A DNA stretch of 64,000 bases from Streptomyces sp. PT12. GTDB lineage: Bacteria > Actinomycetota > Actinomycetes > Streptomycetales > Streptomycetaceae. Shown one piece after another: positions 49,341 through 58,485 of this stretch. The stretch covers positions 1 to 64,000 of the forward strand of contig NZ_QEST01000280.1 of NCBI RefSeq assembly GCF_003311645.1, in the 5' to 3' direction. The notes beneath the pieces are model-generated. The model did no database searches, had not been told where the DNA came from, and saw nothing but the letters and a program-made list of their open reading frames with translations. Position numbers and translations under genes: made by a program. Every line of letters starts with the position of its first letter. Position 1 is the stretch's first letter.

Positions 49341-49687
49341 GCGGCGCCCCGCACCCCGCGGACGCGCACCGCGCCCGCGACCCCGGCGCACAGCCGGAGC
49401 GCACGCGGCTTGCCTGGCGGCGCACCACCCTGTCGTTCGCGCTGGTGGTCGTGCTCGCGGGGCGCGGCCTGGTGGTGGGTGAGGCGCGGGGCCGCGCGGT
49501 CGGCGGCGTCGCGCTCGCGCTCGTCGCGCTGCTGTGGGTGGGGTTCCTGGCGCTCGCGCACCGGCGGCTGAGGGATCTCACCGCCCCGCGCCCCGCCGTC
49601 GCCGACGCGGCGACGGTGCTCGGGGCGGCGGGCGCGGTGGCCATCGCGGCACTGCTCGCGGTCGCGCTCGTCGCCGTCAGGGGGTGA
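49337..49687 (+). CDS. DUF202 family membrane protein, second copy
   Basis: A 116-residue protein. QPERTRLAWRRTTLSFALVV is the DUF202 start (R-T-x-L-A-W-x-R), followed by three membrane helices. The start overlaps the YidH-like stop (ATGA). Function unknown. Confidence 0.9.
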   Translation: MSGAPHPADAHRARDPGAQPERTRLAWRRTTLSFALVVVLAGRGLVVGEARGRAVGGVALALVALLWVGFLALAHRRLRDLTAPRPAVADAATVLGAAGAVAIAALLAVALVAVRG

Positions 49688-49720
49688 CCCAGGGCCGGGG
49701 CTCGAACGTATGCTGGCCGG

Positions 49721-50182
49721 ATGACCGATCCGCTGATCTTCACCTCGGCCGACGCCCTTCTCGCGGCGCGGGGCGAGCAGTTGGGCGTCAGCGACTGGCT
49801 CGACGTGGATCAGCGGAGGATCGACCTGTTCGCGGAGGCGACGGGCGACCACCAGTGGATCCACACCGACCCCGAGCGGGCGACCGAGGGCCCCTTCGGC
49901 ACAACGATCGCCCACGGCTATCTGACCCTGGCGCTGCTCCCGGTGCTCGTGCCCCGGCTGCTGCGCGTCGAAGGCGCGCGGATGGCCATCAACTACGGCG
50001 TCAACCGGGTGCGTTTCCCCTCCCCCCTGCCCTCGGGCTCACGGGTGCGGGCGACCGGCAGGATCGACGACGTCACCGAGGTCGAGGGCGGAGCCCAGCT
50101 GGCGCTGGCGGCCACCGTGGAGCGCGAGGGCGGCACCAAGCCCGTGTGCGTCGCCGAGACGGTCGTCCGCTACCTCTGGTGA
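49721..50182 (+). CDS. MaoC family dehydratase (hot-dog fold enoyl hydratase)
   Basis: A 153-residue protein: WLDVDQRRIDLFAEATGDHQ, WIHTDPERATEGPFGTTIAH, GYLTLALLPVL. The hydratase dyad is Asp and His in ATGDHQWIHTD. It hydrates 2-enoyl thioesters in fatty-acid breakdown or similar chains. ATG 49721 is used. It is followed by an 18-bp tandem repeat. Confidence 0.9.
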   Translation: MTDPLIFTSADALLAARGEQLGVSDWLDVDQRRIDLFAEATGDHQWIHTDPERATEGPFGTTIAHGYLTLALLPVLVPRLLRVEGARMAINYGVNRVRFPSPLPSGSRVRATGRIDDVTEVEGGAQLALAATVEREGGTKPVCVAETVVRYLW

Positions 50183-50198
50183 ACGAGGCACGGCCAAA

Positions 50199-50243
50199 GG
50201 ACGCGGGCCGTTCCGGGGACGCGGGCCGTTCCGGGGACGCGGG
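50199..50243. repeat. 18-bp tandem repeat after the MaoC gene
   Basis: GGACGCGGGCCGTTCCGG at 50199-50216 and 50217-50234, plus nine bases of a third copy. It begins 17 bases past the MaoC stop. Confidence 0.85.
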
Positions 50244-50443
50244 CGGCGCCACGACCGCGGAGTAGGCATGCGGGTCATTCATGGCATCACTGCTACAACC
50301 GGGCGCACACTTCCGGCCACATGGCGTTCGGCGAACGAGCGGGAAACCCCACCCGATGGTGTGATCGTGAGGCAGGCCCGGGGGCGTTCCGTGCCACCGT
50401 GCGCCCTGCCCGCGTGCGCGGCGGCGTGGGAGAACACGGGACC

Positions 50444-51751
50444 ATGAAGAACCGGCGCGTGCCGAACTACGAGTTGCGGGCGCTGCTCACCGAGGCCGGA
50501 TGGACCCAGGAGGCGCTGGCCCGCGCCGTCAACGCGCTGGGCGCGGAGATCGGCGCCGCGCTGCGCTACGACCGCACGGCCGTGGCGCACTGGCTCGCCG
50601 GGACGCGCCCCAGACACCCCGTTCCGCAGCTGGTCGCCGAGGCGCTGACCCGGCGCCTGGCCCGCTCGGTGAGCCCCGAGGCGGCCGGGTTCACCACCGC
50701 GGCGCGCCGGGCCGCGCCGGTCGACCCGGTGGCGGGCTTCGCCGCGCTCGCCCGCGCCGACGCGGACGCGGGCCGCCGCCCGCCGCTGCACCAGCGCCCC
50801 TACCGGGTGGCCGACACGGTGCTGCCGAGCCCGCCAGAGGCGCACGGGCACCGGCGCCCGCTCGGCGGGCGGACCGAGGAGACCATGGCGTTGCACGACG
50901 CCGTGGCGTTCTTCGCGGGCTCGATCGACACCCACGGCGGGCGGCACGCGCGCAGCGCGCTCGCGGCCTATCTCGCCGACGACGTCGTGCCGTTGCTGCA
51001 CTCGGGGCTCGCGCGCCGGGCGCGCGGCGAGGTGCTGGTGGCCGCCTCGCGCCTGGCGTTCCTGCTGGCGCGGATGTACGAGGACGGGCTGCTGCACGGC
51101 GTCGCGCAGCGGTACTACACGGGCGCCCACCGGCTGGCGGCCGAGGCGGGCGACCGGGCCTCGTGGAGCATCGTGGTGCGGGCGATGAGCGCCCAGGCGC
51201 AGCGGCTCGGGCACCTGCCGTCCGCGCTCCAGCTGGCCGAGGCGGCCCACCACGGCGCGCGCTCCGCGGCTCCGGCCCAGCAGGCGTACGTTCAGGCGCA
51301 GTTGGCGGTGGCGCTGGCGCAGACGGGCGACCGGCGCGGGGCGCTTGAGGCACTGGCCCGGGCGGAACGGGCCGCCGAGCGGGCGACGAGCCCCGCCGCG
51401 CCGTTCGACAGCTACCCCAGGGCGGCGCTGCACTTCCAGACGTCGGTGGCGCTTGAGTCGCTTGGCGACCTGCAGGGCGCGCTGGCCTCGCTGCGCCGGT
51501 CGGCGGGCGAGCGCTCGGCCACCGATGTGCGCGGGCGCGCCCTGACCCAGGCGCGTTTCGGTCAACTCCTGCTGCACACTGGTCACCTGGACGAGGCGTG
51601 CGCGGCGTGGGACGCCTTCCTGACCGCGCGGGAACGCCTGCGCTCGGGCGACGCGGAGCGTGCGGTGCGCGACATGCGCCGGGCCCTCGCGCCCCACAGG
51701 AACCGCAAGCCCGCGGCCGAGCTTCTCGCACGGACCGTGCACGGTCGTTGA
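50444..51751 (+). CDS. Transcriptional regulator, HTH with TPR-like sensor domain
   Basis: A 435-residue protein. MKNRRVPNYELRALLTEAGW then TQEALARAVNALGAEIGAAL and RYDRTAVAHWLAGTRPRHPV is a Cro-like HTH; residues from about 150 are helical TPR-like repeats (LHSGLARRARGEVLVAASRL, YTGAHRLAAEAGDRASWSIV, LTQARFGQLLLHTGHLDEAC). This is a widespread Streptomyces family with no defined target. ATG 50444 has GGGAG eleven bases ahead. Its last codons include the palindrome ACCGTGCACGGT (51734-51745), just upstream of the hmgA promoter. Confidence 0.85.
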   Translation: MKNRRVPNYELRALLTEAGWTQEALARAVNALGAEIGAALRYDRTAVAHWLAGTRPRHPVPQLVAEALTRRLARSVSPEAAGFTTAARRAAPVDPVAGFAALARADADAGRRPPLHQRPYRVADTVLPSPPEAHGHRRPLGGRTEETMALHDAVAFFAGSIDTHGGRHARSALAAYLADDVVPLLHSGLARRARGEVLVAASRLAFLLARMYEDGLLHGVAQRYYTGAHRLAAEAGDRASWSIVVRAMSAQAQRLGHLPSALQLAEAAHHGARSAAPAQQAYVQAQLAVALAQTGDRRGALEALARAERAAERATSPAAPFDSYPRAALHFQTSVALESLGDLQGALASLRRSAGERSATDVRGRALTQARFGQLLLHTGHLDEACAAWDAFLTARERLRSGDAERAVRDMRRALAPHRNRKPAAELLARTVHGR

Positions 51752-51790
51752 CTTGCCACCCCCGCATTCCTATGGTCGAACAAAGGAATG
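51748..51790 (+). promoter_or_regulatory. hmgA promoter with overlapping inverted repeat
   Basis: TTGACT (51748-51753) and TATGGT (51771-51776) are 17 bases apart, a near-ideal housekeeping promoter. Over the -10 and start point lies an inverted repeat, CATTCCT (51765-51771) and AGGAATG (51784-51790), placed to block polymerase. Confidence 0.65.
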
Positions 51791-51829
51791 GTGGGAGGCC
51801 GGGAACGGCCGCGCTGCTGGGAGTGTGCG

Positions 51830-53119
51830 ATGGAAACGGGCGGACTGACGCTCCACTCGGGCGGTTTCGGGAACGAGCACAGCGGCGAGGCGGTCCCCGG
51901 GGCGCTCCCCCTCGGCCGGAACTCCCCGCAGCGCGCCCCCCTCGGCCTCTACGCCGAGCAGCTCAGCGGCACCGCGTTCACCGAGCCCAGGGCCACCAAC
52001 CGCAGGTCATGGCTCTATCGGATCAGGCCGTCCGCCGCGCACCCGCCGTTCACCCGCGTGGCCAACGGGACGCTGCGCACCGCGCCGTTCGGGGACGGCC
52101 CAGGCGAGCCCGCCCCCGACCCCAACCGCATGCGGTGGAGCCCGCTGCCCGAGCCGCCGCCAGGCACCGACTTCGTCGCGGGCCTGTGGACCCTGGGCGG
52201 CAACGGTGACGCCCGCCGCCGCACCGGGATGGCCGTGCACCTCTACCGCGCCAACTCCCCCATGACCGACCGGGTGTTCGGCGACGCGGACGGCGAGCTG
52301 CTGATCGTTCCCGAGTCGGGCGCGCTGCTGCTGCGCACGGAATTCGGCCCGCTGCGCGCCGAGCCGGGGTCCATCGCGCTGATCCCGCGCGGGGTGCGCT
52401 TCCGCGTGGAGCTACCCGAAGGGGCGGCGCGCGGCTATGTGTGCGAGAACTACGACGCGCCCTTCGCGCTGCCCGAGCTCGGCCCGATCGGCGCCAACGG
52501 CCTCGCCGCGGCCCGGGACTTCCAGGTCCCCTCGGCCGCCTACGAGGACGAGGAGCGGCCCTTCGAGGTCATCAACAAGTTCTGCGGGAACCTCTGGGCC
52601 GCCACCTATGACCACTCGCCGCTCGACGTGGTCGCCTGGCATGGCACGCATGTGCCCTACCTCTATGACCTGCGCCGGTTCAACGTCCTTGGCTCGATCA
52701 GCTTCGATCACCCCGACCCCTCGATCTTCACCGTGCTGACCTCCCCCGCGGCCGACTTCGTGGTCTTCGCGCCCCGCTGGCTCGTCGGCGAGGACACCTT
52801 CAGGCCGCCGTACTTCCACCGCAATGTGATGAGCGAGTACATGGGCCTGATCGAGGGCGCGTACGACGCCAAGGCCGAGGGATTCGTGCCGGGCGGCGGC
52901 TCGTTGCACAACATGATGTCCGCGCACGGCCCCGACAGGGAGACCTTCGAGCGCGCCAGCAAGGCCGAGCTCCGGCCCCAGAAGGTCGACGATGGCCTTG
53001 CGTTCATGTTCGAAACGCCCTGGCCTGTGACCGTTACCGATCAGGCGCTCAACGCCGAGCATCGGCAACGCGGGTATGACGACGTATGGGAAGGTCTGAA
53101 TCAGACCTTCCCTTCATAA
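51830..53119 (+). CDS. hmgA: Homogentisate 1,2-dioxygenase
   Basis: A 429-residue protein. The start [20 protein letters not shown] is characteristic; iron ligands sit in [13 protein letters not shown] (His, Glu) and [11 protein letters not shown] (second His), and the base histidine in [18 protein letters not shown]. It opens the ring of homogentisate to maleylacetoacetate in tyrosine/phenylalanine breakdown, and its lack causes brown pigment. GGGAG at 51819-51823 supports ATG 51830. The regulator downstream begins 24 bases after the stop, and the gene's end holds a 25-bp palindrome. HmgB/HmgC partners are absent from the window. Confidence 0.95.
   Translation: METGGLTLHSGGFGNEHSGEAVPGALPLGRNSPQRAPLGLYAEQLSGTAFTEPRATNRRSWLYRIRPSAAHPPFTRVANGTLRTAPFGDGPGEPAPDPNRMRWSPLPEPPPGTDFVAGLWTLGGNGDARRRTGMAVHLYRANSPMTDRVFGDADGELLIVPESGALLLRTEFGPLRAEPGSIALIPRGVRFRVELPEGAARGYVCENYDAPFALPELGPIGANGLAAARDFQVPSAAYEDEERPFEVINKFCGNLWAATYDHSPLDVVAWHGTHVPYLYDLRRFNVLGSISFDHPDPSIFTVLTSPAADFVVFAPRWLVGEDTFRPPYFHRNVMSEYMGLIEGAYDAKAEGFVPGGGSLHNMMSAHGPDRETFERASKAELRPQKVDDGLAFMFETPWPVTVTDQALNAEHRQRGYDDVWEGLNQTFPS
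53088..53112. promoter_or_regulatory. 25-bp perfect palindrome at the end of hmgA
   Basis: Arm GGGAAGGTCTGA (53088-53099), centre A (53100), and the exact complementary arm 53101-53112. It covers the codons for the last residues of hmgA and lies 31 bases ahead of the GntR start, so it may be an operator for that regulator or an attenuating hairpin. Confidence 0.65.
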
Positions 53120-53143
53120 CATCGTCGACCCGGAGCGCGCCCC

Positions 53144-53899
53144 GTGACCGTCTTCGCCCCCGACTCGCTCGAGCTGAACCGAAAGCTGCCGCTGTGGTAC
53201 CAGGTCTCGCAGTCGCTGCGGGCCTCGATCCTCGGGCGCTCCCCCGAGGCCCCCCTGCGGCTGCCCACCGAGGAGCAGCTGGCGGGCCACTACGGGGTGA
53301 GCGTCCTGACGATGCGGCAGGCGCTCAAGGAGCTGGAGGTCGAGGGGCTGATCACGCGGCACCGGCGCAGGGGCACGTTCATCAATCCGGCCGCGCGGCA
53401 CGGCGCCCCGGTGCGGCTGCTCGGCTCGGTGGACACGATCGTCGCTCAGCAGTCGGGAGAAACGGTCAAGCTGCTCGACCACGGCCCCGTGCCCGTGCCA
53501 AGCGATCTGGCCGAGCACTTCCCCGGGCTCGCCGAGGTGGTGCGCTTCCGCCGGGTGCGCCACGACCCGGTCAGCGGGGAGCCCGCCAACTACGCGGAGA
53601 ACCTGGTGCATCCGGAGATCGCCGATCGGATCGACCCGGCCGCGCTCGAACGCTGGCCCATGACCAAGGTGTTGCGCGACATCGCCGGGGTGGCGGTGAG
53701 CCGGATCGCCAACACCGTGCAGGCGCGCCTGGCCGATCCCCCCGTGGCGCGGCTGCTCGGCGTGCCGTTGCTGAGCCCCATCCTGCACATCACGGGCGTG
53801 GAGTACGACGAACGCGAACGCGCCGTCGACGTGGCGCGCATCCACTACCGCGGTGACCGGTTCTCGTTCGCCGTCACGATGGATGCCACCGGCGAGTGA
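53144..53899 (+). CDS. GntR-family regulator, HutC/UTRA type
   Basis: A 251-residue protein. Winged HTH at about 15-80 (LWYQVSQSLRASILGRS, LRLPTEEQLAGHYGVSVLTM, RQALKELEVEGLITRHRRRG) and the UTRA effector domain after about 90 (VVRFRRVRHDPVSGEPANYA, RWPMTKVLRDIAGVAVSRIA). HutC-type members sense small catabolites. Position directly after hmgA suggests control of homogentisate breakdown, with the two palindromes near hmgA as candidate sites. GTG 53144. Confidence 0.9.
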   Translation: MTVFAPDSLELNRKLPLWYQVSQSLRASILGRSPEAPLRLPTEEQLAGHYGVSVLTMRQALKELEVEGLITRHRRRGTFINPAARHGAPVRLLGSVDTIVAQQSGETVKLLDHGPVPVPSDLAEHFPGLAEVVRFRRVRHDPVSGEPANYAENLVHPEIADRIDPAALERWPMTKVLRDIAGVAVSRIANTVQARLADPPVARLLGVPLLSPILHITGVEYDERERAVDVARIHYRGDRFSFAVTMDATGE

Positions 53900-53934
53900 G
53901 GGGCGCGCGCCGCCTCACCCGCCCGGACCGCGGT

Positions 53935-53959
53935 GGCCGCCGGGCCCTGCCCGGCGGCC
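53935..53959. terminator. 10-bp stem between convergent genes
   Basis: GGCCGCCGGG, loop CCCTG, CCCGGCGGCC. Lies between the GntR gene and the small leftward gene, and can stop both. Confidence 0.75.
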
Positions 53960-53962
53960 CTC

Positions 53963-54229
53963 TCAGCCGCGACCGCCGAACAGCGTGCGCCGCAGCCGAC
54001 GCAGGGGCGCGAACAGCGACACCCGGGCGCCCCGGCTCGTGTGCGCCTTCGCGGCGTCCCTGCGGGTCAGCTCGCGCATCAGCGTGGTGGCCTCCTCGGC
54101 CTCGCGCTGCGGCACCGCGGGGCCGGAGAGAACGCTCAGGTGACGGTCGAGGCGCGCGCTGTTCGCGCTGCTCCCGCCGTTGATGGCAGGCACCCGCGGC
54201 GGTCTGCTGCGAACTGTTATCTGCTTCAT
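53963..54229 (-). CDS. Small conserved basic protein
   Basis: An 88-residue protein: MKQITVRSRPPRVPAINGGS, SANSARLDRHLSVLSGPAVP, REAEEATTLMRELTRRDAAK then SLFAPLRRLRRTLFGGRG. GGGAGAG is just ahead of ATG 54229. It is basic, with no membrane segment, and lies divergent from the DUF5925 ATPase gene. I recall similar short proteins in other Streptomyces but no function. Confidence 0.65.
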   Translation of the reverse strand: MKQITVRSRPPRVPAINGGSSANSARLDRHLSVLSGPAVPQREAEEATTLMRELTRRDAAKAHTSRGARVSLFAPLRRLRRTLFGGRG

Positions 54230-54415
54230 GACTCTCCCACCCGTACAACGGCACCCGGTCCGGGCAGGGTAACCCTAACGCCCCACAAGGACGCATGGGT
54301 ATCCCGGTCCCACGATTCACCTTTCCCGGCAACGGGGTTGACGAACACGGCGAGACACCCGTTCGTCGCGAAAACCCCCGTGCGCCGGCGCGCGGGGTGC
54401 CGGATCATGACGGGC

Positions 54416-55534
54416 ATGAGGCCGACGACACCATCCACCCCCAAGGAGGAATCCCTGGAATCCCCGATCCGGTTCACCGTCGACCAGGCCGACTCGCCCG
54501 AGGACGCCATGGACGTGCTGCTCCTGAGGGACTTCACCTCGGGCGCGCTGCCGTTCGCGCGGGGCCACCGCGTGGAGAACGTCAAGCGGCACCACCCGCT
54601 CATGCCCGACGGCTGCGAGGTCAGGCTCATGACCCACGACAGCAACGTCGACAGCGTGCTCGCGGCGGGCGAGGGGTGGCTGCTGCGCGCGCACCGCTGG
54701 ACGCGCGCCGCGCACGTACTGGTGATCGCCGAGAGCGACGAGCTCGCGCAGCGCGTCCTCAAGGAGGCGCTCGACGGCGCCGAGGAGGAGCCGGACAACG
54801 AGCCGTCGAGCGTCACGATGGGCTTCTGGCACCTTTCCCCCGGCAACCGCCGCCCGGCCCGCATGACGCGCCGGATCGAGGCGGACAGCTGGGACGCGAT
54901 CGCGTCCGGGTACTCCGCGCCCGTGGCCGACGCGCTGGGTCGGCTGATGGCGCTGACGCCCGATGACGTCGCGGGGCGGCTGCTCCTGCTGCACGGCCCG
55001 CCCGGCACGGGCAAGACCTCGGCGCTGCGCGCCCTGGCGCGCGCCTGGCGCCCGTGGTGCCAGGTGGACTGCGTGCTCGACCCCGAGCGCCTGTTCAACG
55101 ACGTGGGCTACCTCATGGACGTCGCGATGGGGCGGGACGAGGACCAGGAGAAGGACCGGTGGCGGCTGCTGCTCCTCGAGGACTGCGACGAGCTGATCCG
55201 CGGCGGCGCCAAGAGCGCGGCGGGGCAGGCGCTCTCACGGCTGCTCAACCTGACGGACGGCCTGCTCGGGCAGGGCCGCAAGGTGCTGGTGGGCGTGACC
55301 ACCAACGAGGACCTGGAGCGGCTGCACCCCGCGGTGGTGCGCCCCGGGCGCTGCCTGGCCAGGATCGAGGTGGGCCCGCTGACGCGCCAGGAGGCGGCGC
55401 GCTGGCTCGGCACCGACGAGGGCGTGGGCCGCGAAGGGGCGACGCTGGCCGAGCTGTACGCGCTGCGCAGGGGCTCGGGCCCGGAGTCCGTCCCGGCGCG
55501 GGCCAGGGGCACGGACGCGGGTCTGTACCTGTGA
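54416..55534 (+). CDS. AAA-family ATPase with DUF5925 N-terminal domain
   Basis: A 372-residue protein. The N-terminal half (about 10-170) is DUF5925; the AAA half has Walker A LLLLHGPPGTGKTSALRALA, WCQVDCVLDPERLFNDVGYL, Walker B RWRLLLLEDCDELIR, sensor 1 KVLVGVTTNEDLERL and the arginine block HPAVVRPGRCLARIEVGPLT. It looks like a CDC48-type unfoldase fragment of unknown role, widespread in Streptomyces. ATG 54416 is used. A perfect AAGGAGG (54443-54449) five bases before an in-frame CTG (54455) could mark the true start. Confidence 0.9.
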   Translation: MRPTTPSTPKEESLESPIRFTVDQADSPEDAMDVLLLRDFTSGALPFARGHRVENVKRHHPLMPDGCEVRLMTHDSNVDSVLAAGEGWLLRAHRWTRAAHVLVIAESDELAQRVLKEALDGAEEEPDNEPSSVTMGFWHLSPGNRRPARMTRRIEADSWDAIASGYSAPVADALGRLMALTPDDVAGRLLLLHGPPGTGKTSALRALARAWRPWCQVDCVLDPERLFNDVGYLMDVAMGRDEDQEKDRWRLLLLEDCDELIRGGAKSAAGQALSRLLNLTDGLLGQGRKVLVGVTTNEDLERLHPAVVRPGRCLARIEVGPLTRQEAARWLGTDEGVGREGATLAELYALRRGSGPESVPARARGTDAGLYL

Positions 55535-55776
55535 ACGGAGGGGGACGGCCCGTGGGGGCCGCGAGACCCGGCCACCTGGGCGAGGGGACACGCGCCGCGG
55601 CGGACCCGGAGCGCTGGCCGGGCCTCAGCCTCCCGGGGTCGCGCCGACGGAGGCGCGCGCCAGGCTGGCGCCACCCCTTCGCGCGCGACCGGATGCCGTC
55701 CCCCGCGGGCCGTTGGACACTTCCCCTACGCCTACCTGCCCGGGGACGACACGGGCCGACGAAGGGGAGTTGACCA

Positions 55777-56841
55777 GTGGAGTACCGCCAGTTGGGGCGA
55801 TCGGGTCTTCGGGTGTCGGCCCTGACCATGGGCACCATGACGTTCGGTGGGAAGGAGCTGTTCGGCGCGCTCGGCGCCACGGATGTGAAGGGCGCGCGGC
55901 GCCAGCTCGGCATGGCGCTCGACGCCGGGGTGAACTGCGTGGACACCGCCGACATGTACTCCCACGGCGGCGCGGAGGAGATCCTGGGCGAGGCGCTCAA
56001 GGGCCGCAGGGACGACGTGCTGATCTCGACCAAGGTGCGCATGGTGCTGGGCGAGGGGCCCAACGACGGCGGCGCGTCCCGGCACCACATCCTGCGCCAG
56101 CTGGAGAGCAGCCTGCGCCGCCTGCGCACCGACCACGTGGACATCTACCACATCCACGAGTGGGACGGGCAGACGCCGCTGGAGGAGACGCTGGGGACGC
56201 TCGACGCGGCGGTGCGCGACGGCAAGGTCCGCTACCTTGGCGTCTCCAACTACGCGGGCTGGCAGCTGATGAAGGCCCTGGCCGTCTCGGACGCCCACGG
56301 CTGGGAGCGCTTCGTGAGCAACCAGATCTACTACTCCCTCGAGTCCCGCGACGCGGAGTACGAGCTGGTGCCGCTCTCCCTCGACCAGGGCCTTGGCATC
56401 ATGGTGTGGAGCCCGCTGGCCGGGGGCCTGCTCTCGGGGAAGTACCGCCGCGGCCGGGGCGCGCCCGAGGGCACCCGCCAGGTCGACGAGCGGTGGAACG
56501 AGCCGCCCGTGCGCGACCGGGAGAAGCTGTACGACACGGTCGAGGTGCTGGTGCGCATCGCCGAGGGCCACGACGTCACGCCCGCCCAGGTGGCCCTGGC
56601 GTATCTGCTGCGCAAGCCCGGAGTGACCTCGGTGGTGATCGGCGCCCGCCGCGACGACCAGCTCGGCGACAACCTCGCGGCGGCCGACCTGGTCCTGAGC
56701 GACACGGAGATGGCCGACCTGGACGAGATCAGCGCCCCCGAGCTGATCTATCCCCACTGGCACCAGCTGCGCCTGGCGAGCGAGCGGCTGAGCGAGGCCG
56801 ACCTGGCCCTGCTCGCGTCCCACCTCACCCCGGCGCCCTGA
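55777..56841 (+). CDS. Aldo/keto reductase
   Basis: A 354-residue TIM-barrel reductase: GRSGLRVSALTMGTMTFGGK, the catalytic Asp and Tyr in NCVDTADMYSHGGAEEILGE, Lys in VLISTKVRM, His in VDIYHIHEWDGQTPLEETLG, and the NADPH phosphate site VVIGARRDDQLGDNL. Family members reduce aldehydes and ketones; this resembles the voltage-gated-channel-beta/YajO group. AAGGGGAG fits GTG 55777. The next small gene begins two bases after the stop. Confidence 0.9.
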   Translation: MEYRQLGRSGLRVSALTMGTMTFGGKELFGALGATDVKGARRQLGMALDAGVNCVDTADMYSHGGAEEILGEALKGRRDDVLISTKVRMVLGEGPNDGGASRHHILRQLESSLRRLRTDHVDIYHIHEWDGQTPLEETLGTLDAAVRDGKVRYLGVSNYAGWQLMKALAVSDAHGWERFVSNQIYYSLESRDAEYELVPLSLDQGLGIMVWSPLAGGLLSGKYRRGRGAPEGTRQVDERWNEPPVRDREKLYDTVEVLVRIAEGHDVTPAQVALAYLLRKPGVTSVVIGARRDDQLGDNLAAADLVLSDTEMADLDEISAPELIYPHWHQLRLASERLSEADLALLASHLTPAP

Positions 56842-56842
56842 C

Positions 56843-57094
56843 ATGCGGGTGTCGGTGCGCGAGATCGCGGCGTTCATGGTGGAGGAGTTCGGCATCAGCC
56901 ACCGCGAGGCGGCCGCCCGTGTGAACGAGGCGTTCGACGACGCGGAGTCGGGCTCCTGCCCCGACCTGCTGGGGCATGAGCTGCCCGAGCACTGGGCGTA
57001 CGGCCTGTACTACGGGGACGTGCCCTACTGGGACGAGTCGGCCGACCGCTCGTCGTGGAAGGTCAGGCCCGCGCCGCCGTTCGCCTCCCCCTGA
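56843..57094 (+). CDS. Small protein of unknown family
   Basis: An 83-residue acidic protein (MRVSVREIAAFMVEEFGISH, REAAARVNEAFDDAESGSCP, EHWAYGLYYGDVPYWDESAD). ATG 56843 is immediately after the aldo/keto reductase stop (TGACATG), implying coupled translation. Aromatic and acidic C-terminal half; no membrane segment. No function assigned. Confidence 0.7.
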   Translation: MRVSVREIAAFMVEEFGISHREAAARVNEAFDDAESGSCPDLLGHELPEHWAYGLYYGDVPYWDESADRSSWKVRPAPPFASP

Positions 57095-57204
57095 GCGGGC
57101 GGGCGCGTCGTTCGTCTCGCGAGCGCGACGTACGCCCCGCGGCGGGGGTTTCGGGGGGGTCGTCTACTGTGCGGACGACGTGTCCGCGACAGAGGGGGGC
57201 GACG

Positions 57205-58485
57205 GTGGCGGGGGACGTGCGGAGCCGGTCCGGCGACGCGGGGGACAAACGGGCCCTCTGGCGGCGCTGGATGATGGACACCACGCCGCTGCGGCACCGC
57301 CCGTTCCGGCGCCTGTGGTCCTCCACCATCGTCACGGCCGTGGGCAGCCAGCTGACCGCGGTGGCCGTGCCCACGCAGATCTACGACATCACCGGCTCGT
57401 CGGCCTGGGTCGGCTACGCGAGCTTCGCTGGCCTCGCCCCGCTGATCCTGTTCGCGCTGTGGGGCGGCGCGGTCGCCGACAGCGTGGACCGGCGCACGCT
57501 CATGCTGGTGACCAACGCGGGCATCGCCGCGACGTCGCTGCTGTTTTGGGTGCAGTCCTTCGCGGGGCTCGACTCGACGGCGCTGCTGATGGTGCTGCTC
57601 GCGGTGCAGCAGGCGTTCTTCGGGATGAACGCCCCGGCGCGCACCGCGTCCCTAGCCAGGCTCGTGCCGGGGGAGGAGCTGCCGGCGGCCAACGCCCTCC
57701 AGTCGACCGTCACCCAGACCGGGCTGATCGTCGGGCCGCTGCTCGCGGGGGCGCTGATCCCGGTCCTCGGGCTGCCCGTGCTGTACCTGCTCGACGCGAT
57801 CGTGCTGCTGGCCGCGCTGTGGGCGGTGTGGCTGCTGCCCGCGCTTCCGCCGCTTGACGCGGCCGCGCGGCGCCGGGCGGGGTGGGGGGAGATCGTGGCG
57901 GGGTTCCGCTACATCGCCACGCGGCACATCCTGCTGCTGAGCTTTCTCGCCGATGTGATCGCGATGGTCTTCGGGATGCCGCGCGCGCTGTTCCCGCAGC
58001 TGGCCTCGACGACCTATGCGCCGTGGGGCGAGGGCTTCGCGCTCGGGCTGCTGTTCGCGGCGATCCCGCTGGGCGCGGTGCTCGGCGGGCTGATGTCGGG
58101 AACGTTCTCCCGCGCGCGCCGCCACGGCCTCCTGGTCATCGCGGCGGTGGTGGCGTGGGGTCTGGCGATCGCGGGGTTCGGGCTGAGCGGCAGCCTGTGG
58201 TGGGCGGTGGTGTTCCTGGCCGCGGCGGGCTTCGCCGACATGGTGTCGATGGTGTTCCGCTCGGCGATCCTCCAGTCGGCGGTCACGGACGACATGCGGG
58301 GGCGGATGCAGGGGGTGTTCACGGTCGTGGTGGCGGGCGGCCCGCGGCTGGCCGACCTGCTGCACGGGATGGCGGGCTCGGCCCTCGGCACGCGGGTCGC
58401 GGTCACGGCGGGCGGGCTGCTTGTCGTGGTCCTCATGCTGCTGATCGCGGCGACGAGCCGGGACTTCCGCCGCTACGCGGTCTGA
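57205..58485 (+). CDS. MFS transporter, EntS-like 12-helix exporter
   Basis: A 426-residue protein. LRHRPFRRLWSSTIVTAVGS starts it; ALWGGAVADSVDRRTLMLVT is motif A, and ANALQSTVTQTGLIVGPLLA is typical of the enterobactin-exporter (EntS) and macrolide-efflux branch. GAGGGGG ahead of GTG 57205 sets the start; upstream open frame is not coding-like. Substrate unknown, and no siderophore gene is nearby. Confidence 0.9.
   Translation: MAGDVRSRSGDAGDKRALWRRWMMDTTPLRHRPFRRLWSSTIVTAVGSQLTAVAVPTQIYDITGSSAWVGYASFAGLAPLILFALWGGAVADSVDRRTLMLVTNAGIAATSLLFWVQSFAGLDSTALLMVLLAVQQAFFGMNAPARTASLARLVPGEELPAANALQSTVTQTGLIVGPLLAGALIPVLGLPVLYLLDAIVLLAALWAVWLLPALPPLDAAARRRAGWGEIVAGFRYIATRHILLLSFLADVIAMVFGMPRALFPQLASTTYAPWGEGFALGLLFAAIPLGAVLGGLMSGTFSRARRHGLLVIAAVVAWGLAIAGFGLSGSLWWAVVFLAAAGFADMVSMVFRSAILQSAVTDDMRGRMQGVFTVVVAGGPRLADLLHGMAGSALGTRVAVTAGGLLVVVLMLLIAATSRDFRRYAV

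Noticed and set aside
57205-58485. Siderophore exporter assignment
   Set aside because: EntS-like similarity is general to a large MFS branch and there are no siderophore genes nearby.
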